A stretch of DNA of 64,000 bases from contig CP136065.1 in the NCBI GenBank assembly GCA_032622095.1, positions 247,689,474-247,753,473 on the forward strand, read 5' to 3'. Source of the DNA: Siphonodentalium dalli. Its lineage: Eukaryota > Mollusca > Scaphopoda > Gadilida > Siphonodentaliidae. The position numbers were made by a program, and so were the translations under genes. Under the pieces are notes generated by a model. The model ran no database searches and had not been told where the DNA came from. It worked only from the letters and a program-made list of their open reading frames with translations. Shown one piece after another: positions 57,795 to 64,000 of the stretch. Each line of letters begins with the position of its first letter. Position 1 is the first letter of the stretch.

Positions 57795-59382
57795 TTAACT
57801 GTTTTATTTAGTATGTAATTTTATTCCAACATGATAATAGCGAGTTTGCGATACCCGTCGGACGGGTACGGGTACCGGTAGATCCAGGTAGATCGGTGAA
57901 AATCGTCACGGTCATTTGCGTACTTTGAATGAAGCACATAAAGCGATAGGGATTTGGAACGGGTAGATGTATCCCGTTGACTGGTAGTCTTTCACTAAAG
58001 TTTTCTCACTCAAAAGTACATTAGTTCTACGAAATAACAGTCAGCTATGCATTAATCTATTTATTGCACGATTTCATTGCCAAATCTCATTGATACATTT
58101 GTCATTTAAGCCATGTTTTATGTTCAAAGTATCGAGGCGGCTTCTAACACTAAGATAACTATGGAACGCCGATTTGTTTACTGACAACTGTCTTCACTCA
58201 AGTAATGACATGTTATGATTAAGAGAGTGAGTTGACGGTGCTATACGCAGTCTCGACACAGGGACGTAATTATAGGGGGTCTCCGCGTTGAGAAGGTGTG
58301 TCCATCTTCAAATTCCCAACTATATACACCCCCTTAAACCACACCAAACAGAGGTTTGTGCGTAATTCAAATTGTGCACCCCGTTGGGCTCTGATCCCCC
58401 CCCCCAACTGATCCTTCACTGTCCTGAATATTATTGTGGACTGTTCTAAATGGATCAGTAGTCTTGTTGCAGAAGTCCTGTGATGGGGGGGGGGGGGGGG
58501 TCCACATTACCGACCATGCAGTACGAGAACAGTTTTGTATATATGAACCTGGAAATTGCAAAATCATAACATCTAGTGGTCTAACACCAGGCAAATTCAC
58601 GCCCTGGTTTGTTTTTCACCAATTAATTATCAGTATTGACGAGCCACTGAATTTGGTTAGACCAGGGCATACGGGTCGACCATGGTTCGGTCTGGTGTGA
58701 GAACGTTTTGAAATCTGAACATGAAAATTGATAAATTATAGACTTTCCTCAAGCTTTACATTTGTTGGATATTTCCAACCTACTGTTGGCCATATAGCCC
58801 GAATGTTTTTCAACCAAAAGTAGGAATATTTGCAAATGTTGGTCTAAAACTATAAACAAACAATCCCCACTAATACATTTTTGGAAAATCAAACTGAATG
58901 ACAGAATAATTTCAACGTATGTTTTGGTGTGTTAGGTATATGCAATATCCAACTGTTGACAAAAGTTGGGGTGAAACACCCCAATCCTCTCGCCACGTCC
59001 CCTATCGACCCTTTCTGCATGGGCATTAGTACACCGTGAATGTGTTACACGATTGAATACAACCGTTCAGTTATTGTACCTTATGTGGTGGTGACTGATT
59101 TCTCATTTTAATATAGATATTTGACTTTTGAACGGACATGGCGCATTTGAACCCCAAGACTGTTGTATATTGTAGTGGCCAATAGTGACACCAAATACTG
59201 ATATACACACACCTCATACTCGGTACAATCTTACCGTTGTCAGAGCGACTTTTAGCTGTTTTCTTTGTTTCGCATAGAAGTGAAGCAAACGCACTTTATT
59301 CGAACCATATAATGAATAGTGTACCATTAAACACCCTTTATATTTAACAAGTTTAATTTTTCTACCTACATATATACATACG

Positions 59383-59571
59383 GGTTTAGACCCCCCAGAC
59401 AAATATCCAAGTTCTTGGGATAAATATTCCCTGCCCGACCCTTCGAAAGATTCCAACCCATTACCAGTTATATGACTAAATATTCCCCAACTAATATAAG
59501 GGGCAATTTCGGTCTTATATCTGACTAAAAGTGCATGCATGTAGGACATTCTTGGACCCTGGGTCTAAACC
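59383..59571. mobile_element. Small inverted-end element candidate (189 bp)
   Basis: GGTTTAGACCC at 59,383 and its exact reverse complement ending at 59,571, with weaker similarity further in ('aagttcttggg' against 'cattcttggaccc'). The 111-codon minus-strand frame spanning it has no recognisable domain. No target duplication is confirmed. Confidence 0.4.
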
Positions 59572-59957
59572 AACACATTTTACACCGAATAATGGCTGGA
59601 TTATTAAATTAGCGTAATTGTATATTTGTGCTATCATAACATATTTTCTCAGTCAGAAAATTCCATCTGTTCTAGACGACACTCGAACGGTCTGGGAAAT
59701 TACTTATGAAAGCCAAATATTGAAAATGTTACCAAAATGAGTCAAAGAAAGACGCCAACCCCTTCCACTTTCGCCTCGTCCCTGGTTAATGCAATCCATT
59801 ATCCACGCAGATGTCCATCATATAAACCATAGTTACGCAAGTATAACGTCGGCCATGAAAGCGAATGCGGATAACAATTTCTCTATATCATATCTATTGT
59901 GCTGCAATTGGCCCTCCATACACTACCCGTCGATATGCTTAATTCTACCCGTAAAAC

Positions 59958-60040
59958 AGTTTGCGATTTCAAAACGTGTACCGGTACGGGTAGCTACCAG
60001 TACCCGTACCGGTACCCGTACCCGTTTGAAATCGCAAACT
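59958..60040. repeat. 83-bp palindrome of ACGGGTACCGG words
   Basis: Left 'agtttgcgatttcaaaacg', right 'cgtttgaaatcgcaaact', with 'gtaccggtacggg'/'cccgtaccggtac' between. The outer words match the unit at 57,836, so this is a compact member of the same family. Confidence 0.8.
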
Positions 60041-60104
60041 CGCTATTGATCCTCATCTGGTCAAATGTGAATCACACACCAAATATCAAGAGATTCTTTT
60101 GAAG

Positions 60105-60670
60105 ATGGCTCAAGTTATCATTTAGACAACATGCAAATTATGTTTAACAAAGGGGCATAACTCTATCATAAATCATACGACCATGACAAAATTTGAACTT
60201 GACCTGTGTTTTCTGATTTGTAAAACCATTTAACAAATATCAAGAAATTCTGTTAAACATTGTTGAAGTTATCATCCGGACAACCAAAAATTAATTATTT
60301 CTGAGTAAAAAAGGACATAACTCTGTCAAAAGTTTTGAAATTGACCTGCGTTTACGAAAATGAGAACCAGATACAAAATATTAAGAAATTAATTTGAATG
60401 TTGCTCAAATTATCATCCAGTCAAAACAAGACACAGTGATTTCTAAGTCAAATAAGTTGAAAAGTGGCATCAGAAATGGTTGAACCGGACCCAAGTTTAA
60501 ACTTGGCCGATCCTTTCTCATATGAAGGCCACATACCAAATTTCATAACATTCTGTCAAATATTTTTCAGGTTATTATCCAGACAACAAATGTTTCGGAC
60601 GGATGGATAAATGGTCACACGAATACACGAACAGACGGACATTACTCATTTCTATAGTCCCCTGAAATTT
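60105..60670 (+). repeat. Diverged dispersed repeat ('ggcataactc' family), copy 2
   Basis: About four degenerate ~130-150 bp units with 'gttatcatccggacaac', 'ggcataactctatca', 'tgaacttgacctg' and finally 'cggacggatggataaatggt' and 'catttctatagtcccc'. Longer than the copy at 2,855-3,120 but with the same order and ending. Confidence 0.75.
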
Positions 60671-61520
60671 GTTTTGGGGACACCAAATGGTTTCAAGACC
60701 AATCCTATCAACTAACTGAACATTTCCCAGAGTGCATTATAATGACTAAGTGCTGAGAGACTTTTAGAAGCAATAGGTATCAGCAATAAACCAGGGCTCA
60801 ATGATATTTATCAGAGGTTTTACCAACCATTGACTCAACTGACCATTTACCTTGCAATGCAATGCATCAGACCACAATGAATGACCACAGCTCATGGTGA
60901 TTTGTTTCCATAAATGCCACATTTTGTTTATTCCCCCAATACATCCTCCCCAGATATAATCTCATAAATCCTTCCCCCAGACATCCCTCTCTGAGGATCT
61001 AAGCCCCCTCTTGTTATTAATGTCCTCCCTGGTTAATTAGAGTGATTCCAGGGGGAATAACTTAACCATTAATAAGAATGAGTTGTTTATTCTTCATGGA
61101 GAAACATCCATAACTGACCAACAACAACAAACAATACCCTCATAAACTCACACAAACTGTAATATATTATAAGCATTATATTTACATCTGTAGCATGGAA
61201 TGGTCAAACTAACACTGGTCAAGAACCAGCCTGGAGGGAGACATCTTCTCCCTAAAATATACCACTTCTCCCTATTTTTTGTCCTAGGGACAAGTGACTT
61301 CTCTCTCAGTTAAACTAGACAAATTACGTGTGTTGAATCATGTAACATAACTCACTCTACAGATAAGAATATACGCAATTAATGAATATATATATATATA
61401 TATTATGATATTATCACTATTATTCAATGTATGTAATGTCAATATATTGTATGATGTCACATGATACACTGTTAATATTATTATACATGGCAACCTGTCC
61501 CTATAATGGGGCGTCTTTTG
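60671..61520. other. Gene-poor stretch
   Basis: No gene. Contains (TA)n at about 61,387-61,402. Phrases such as 'attataagcattatatttac' and 'ccagcctgga' recur at about 61,970 and 63,898, indicating further diverged repeats. Confidence 0.4.
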
Positions 61521-61529
61521 CTGAATAAA

Positions 61530-61559
61530 TCTATCTATCTATCTATCTATCTATCTATA
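61530..61559. repeat. (CTAT)n microsatellite
   Basis: About seven tetranucleotide repeats. Confidence 0.97.
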
Positions 61560-61613
61560 CCAGTTTGAATATTTCAAAACAGCATATTTGAAGTGGATGA
61601 CTATTATGATATA

Positions 61614-61770
61614 CAGTAATGCTCTAAATAATCGACTCCTTAAACACAGCAGAATTATGGGTAACTTTTCAGGATTTAGTCGGAAATATGGCTTTTTGCC
61701 ATTCATCGGAAAGCTCTCGGCACCCACAATTCTGCTGTGGTTAAGAGGTCGATTAATTAGAGCATTACTG
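61614..61770. mobile_element. 157-bp TA-flanked element (Tc1/mariner-type MITE)
   Basis: Begins CAGTAATGCTCTAAATAATC and ends with the reverse complement of CAGTAATGCTCTAATTAATC. Arms extend ~48 bp to 'agcagaatt.tggg'. TA borders both ends (61,612-61,613 and 61,771-61,772). CAGT ends and a TA target are typical of pogo/Tigger-like members. No coding capacity; the 67-codon frame is a shadow. Confidence 0.88.
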
Positions 61771-61779
61771 TATTTCTCC

Positions 61780-62400
61780 CTAATAATATAATAGGGAGAA
61801 GTGACTTCTCCACCATTTGCATTCTCTGGGCTGGTCCCCGCTCACACTAACAGTCAAAGCCCGAATATATATTCATTGACAAATTGATACCGGAGTCACC
61901 TGACTTCACATTTTCTGTTTTTCTGACATAAGTTCAAATAAGCAAGTTAAGCAACCTCATCAAATTCTATTATAAGCATTATATTTACATCACATTGGTA
62001 GCATGCGATGGTAAGACTCATGCTAACAGTCACAGCCTGAATATATAGAGGGTGCCAGACCCCCCTCCCCATAAGACTCGCGCTAACAGTCACAGCCTGA
62101 ATATGTAGAATGTGTCACGCACCCACCCCCCCCCCCATTTCTGGTCCGTGGGATTTGGGTGACATGCATAATTCATACCCCTGTGTTAACTGGAACTCGG
62201 GATTCATATGCCCATTTTAACCGGCATTCAGAATTCAAGAACAAGGTCGGTACACAGCTTCTATAGCACAAAATTGTTCAAATTTTTATAATTTCTTAGC
62301 CAAAATGACATATCACAGGGGTACTTTTATACAGATATGAAATTTATCAGCTCTTTACCCTTTCATAACAGGAGCTGCGTTGGTGCTACATTAAAGATCA
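61780..62400. other. Stretch with diverged short repeats, no gene
   Basis: 'gctaacagtcacagcctgaatat' occurs twice at about 62,022 and 62,082, and a weaker version at about 61,846. A poly-C run lies near 62,125. Confidence 0.5.
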
Positions 62401-62403
62401 TGT

Positions 62404-62476
62404 GCCAGTGCATTCTCTTATATATGTGACTCTCTCTTAGGAATTAAGCCTCACATATATAAGAGAATGCACTGGC
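62404..62476. repeat. Family-H hairpin copy
   Basis: Arms 'gccagtgcattctcttatat' and the mirrored 'atataagagaatgcactggc'. The loop differs from the other copies. Confidence 0.92.
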
Positions 62477-62502
62477 TTACAATTCAAGGTAAATATTGTT
62501 AG

Positions 62503-62570
62503 GTCAATGTATTCACTTATATATGTGAGGCTCCCTATGGGAGACTTGCATATATAAGAGAATGCATTGG
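62503..62570. repeat. Family-H hairpin copy, ~27 bp after the previous one
   Basis: Arms 'tcaatgtattcacttatata' and 'tatataagagaatgcattgg', followed by 'cacaggg' as in the palindrome flanks. Its left arm is more diverged than its right. Confidence 0.88.
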
Positions 62571-62611
62571 CACAGGGTTTACACAAAATTTCAGGAAGCT
62601 CCAGTCATGGA

Positions 62612-62762
62612 CAAGCCTTGAAATAGTGTGCCTGTCATTTGCAGAATGAGGTCCCCAGAGGGTGAATTTAGTGATGCTAGCCCACTATGCAGGGTAGCAT
62701 CACTAAATTCACCCTCTGGGAACCTCATTCTGCAAATGACAGACACACTATTTCAAGGCTTG
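62612..62762. mobile_element. 151-bp near-perfect snap-back element with exact 8-bp target duplication
   Basis: The left arm starts CAAGCCTTGAAATAGTGTG and the right arm ends with its exact reverse complement. The arms are ~68 bp, differ at only a couple of positions, and enclose a ~15-base loop. Both sides carry gtcatgga (62,604-62,611 and 62,763-62,770). An 8-bp duplication points to hAT or P-type transposition. It sits inside the dispersed unit that follows the family-H hairpins (compare 'tcaggaagctc.agtc.tgga' near 38,900), which gives the empty-site sequence. The 94-codon frame is a shadow. Confidence 0.93.
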
Positions 62763-62940
62763 GTCATGGAAGGGTTAATACTTGGATACTTGCTGAGTGC
62801 TATGTATGTACTTGATCCCCATCCATATATAGGGATGATCATTGATAAAGTTCAACAAACAGGCTGTTTTCTGGTCTTATTACATGAGTTTTTAACTGAT
62901 ATTTTGGCATAGTTTGGCATATCCACTAAGAGAATGAAAT

Positions 62941-63420
62941 CCCTAAAAGGATTTTCAAGAGTGGAACAAAAACAATCATAGGATCTCTTGATAACTTCCA
63001 ATCAGAATTAAAATTAACACACTTTTTAAAACAGTGTGCCACATTGTCAAATTAATATTTCAAATTGTCACCGACTCGGGAATTGCAATGATCTTTTTAA
63101 GGCTTTGTAAATTGGAGAAATATTAGCCTGATTCCTGCTGATTCCATGGAATATTTCCTTATTCAATCCCTGGTATGCTTATTAGCTGAACATCCCAGCT
63201 GAACATAAAACAAAATAAAGAACTGAATAAATATTAAATAAGAAAATAGACACTATAGAATTGTGCAACATTTGGCTACATTCCACTACAAAAAAGTAAA
63301 ACCCTAAAAGGATTTTTAAGAGTATAAAAAATTCATAGGATCTCTGGATAATTTCCAATTAGAATTAAAAATTAACAAACTTTTTTAAACAGGTGCCACA
63401 TTGTCAAATTAATATGTCAA
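62941..63420 (+). repeat. Direct duplication of ~120 bp (offset ~360 bp)
   Basis: Copies at about 62,941-63,065 and 63,302-63,420 share 'ccctaaaaggatttt', 'cataggatctct', 'gataa.ttccaat.agaatta' and 'tgccacattgtcaaattaat'. Moderately diverged. Confidence 0.85.
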
Positions 63421-64000
63421 TCAATGGCAGAAATGCTCATAACTGAATAAAAATATCAAGTGGCCACATTTAAAGTCAATAAAAATTAATTTAACTTCAT
63501 ATTTTATGAGTCGTGTATCACAGCCGAACACTTTACTTTTGGCAGTTATGACGTTCATTAAATTAGCAGGCCTGAGGTATGAAATTGTTTCCGTGTCCGA
63601 TTTAATTTAGGAGCAATTAGCAAAATGTAGTTATTATACCTCTCAGCATGAACATTTAATGTCCGGATCCTCATCTCTATTCATGCACACCTGCCAACAT
63701 TACTTATTTTTGGCAAAGTGACCTTAATTTCACTTTTTATTGTAGAGGGGCAATGTCACACACTCATGCTATTTAAGAATGATATTTATAAGGCTTTCTA
63801 AAATCTGAAGTTATTCCAGAGAATTTGGCTCTTGTTTCTTGTTCGATCCCTATTTGAAGTTCAGTGCATGGTCCTGTAGCTAAGAGTGCTCAGCAGGACC
63901 AGCCTGGAGGTATCAAATTGGGAGAAGTCACTTCTTCCTCTTCGGTTATTAGGGAGAAGTGGACTGTTATCACGGAGAAGTAGTAATGGCTGAAGTTCAA
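63421..64000. other. Unannotated right edge
   Basis: No gene. 'gggagaagtcacttctt' and related 'gggagaagtg' words near 63,920-63,985 echo those near 61,250-61,320 and 61,785, indicating a dispersed repeat continuing past the window. Confidence 0.45.

Larger units (their letters stand above)
57836..60047. mobile_element. Possible long element with AATAGCGAGTTTGCGAT ends
   Basis: AATAGCGAGTTTGCGAT at 57,836-57,852 and its reverse complement at 60,031-60,047 are followed inward by 'acgggtacgggtaccgg'-type repeats on both sides. The 2.2-kb interior lacks a transposase. No matching target duplication is seen, so the two ends may belong to separate small copies. Confidence 0.4.

Noticed and set aside
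58260-59010. Possible element bounded by 'agggacgta' and 'cacgtccc'
   Set aside because: The inverted match is short and interrupted, and no target duplication is visible. The 'gggggtctccgcgtt' phrase shared with 39.5 kb shows only a dispersed repeat edge.

Overview
The window looks like intergenic, repeat-dominated DNA from an animal, most likely a marine invertebrate and plausibly a mollusc. It is AT-rich outside its satellites. It has no bacterial-style gene packing, no long multi-domain host reading frame, and many microsatellites, snap-back elements and minisatellites. Two degraded stretches built on the phrase 'ggcataactctgtca ... ttatcatccggacaac' (2.85-3.12 kb and 60.1-60.7 kb) resemble a repeat type common in mollusc genomes. 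That is a judgement from memory, not a search result. I find no convincing intact host gene. Most apparent reading frames are shadows of tandem repeats.

Layout. 0.3-0.95 kb: a TA-flanked inverted-repeat element. 3.1-7.6 kb: a fossil tyrosine-recombinase retrotransposon (Ngaro/DIRS-like) with reverse transcriptase, RNase H, tyrosine recombinase and an SGNH-hydrolase-like part. 8.15-9.85 kb: a faint minus-strand coding remnant split by a 1.1 kb hAT-type element that has an exact 8-bp target duplication. 10-16 kb: mostly unrecognised sequence, with one 137-codon minus-strand frame of unknown nature. 17.2-17.7 kb and 57.3-57.8 kb: two copies of a fold-back element flanked by TTAA, with a partial third at 37.6 kb. 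18.8-26.7 kb: minisatellites, a 0.74 kb fold-back and a 1.2 kb ATC-type triplet block.

The centrepiece is 28.5-37.2 kb, an 8.66 kb giant palindrome. About 24 copies of a ~143-bp satellite run one way and about 30 run the other way, meeting near 32,356. Both outer ends carry the same ~330-450 bp unique inverted flank, and that flank contains a 70-bp hairpin seen again at 38.8 and 62.4-62.6 kb. The outermost unit of each arm shares private variants, and each arm has its own internal multi-unit duplication. This looks like a fold-back element whose arms grew as satellites.

41.2-46.7 kb holds three further inverted-repeat elements: one with GGCC-centred palindrome clusters at its ends, one rich in GGTTCT/AAGAACC words, and a 121-bp hairpin. 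47.1-50.2 kb is a 3 kb, strongly strand-biased purine tract. 50.7-55.0 kb is a HINE/'pearl'-like element with a ~160-bp tandem core, an 11-bp inverted end repeat and a 3' hairpin. It is interrupted by a 1.53 kb element with ~400-bp inverted arms and a clean CAT duplication, and its flanks lie inside duplicated sequence. 55.3-64 kb contains more small elements, including a TA-flanked 157-bp element and an almost perfect 151-bp snap-back with an exact 8-bp target duplication.

Because there is no gene set to connect, the biology here is nested transposition, satellite amplification inside transposon arms, and repeated generation of long inverted repeats.
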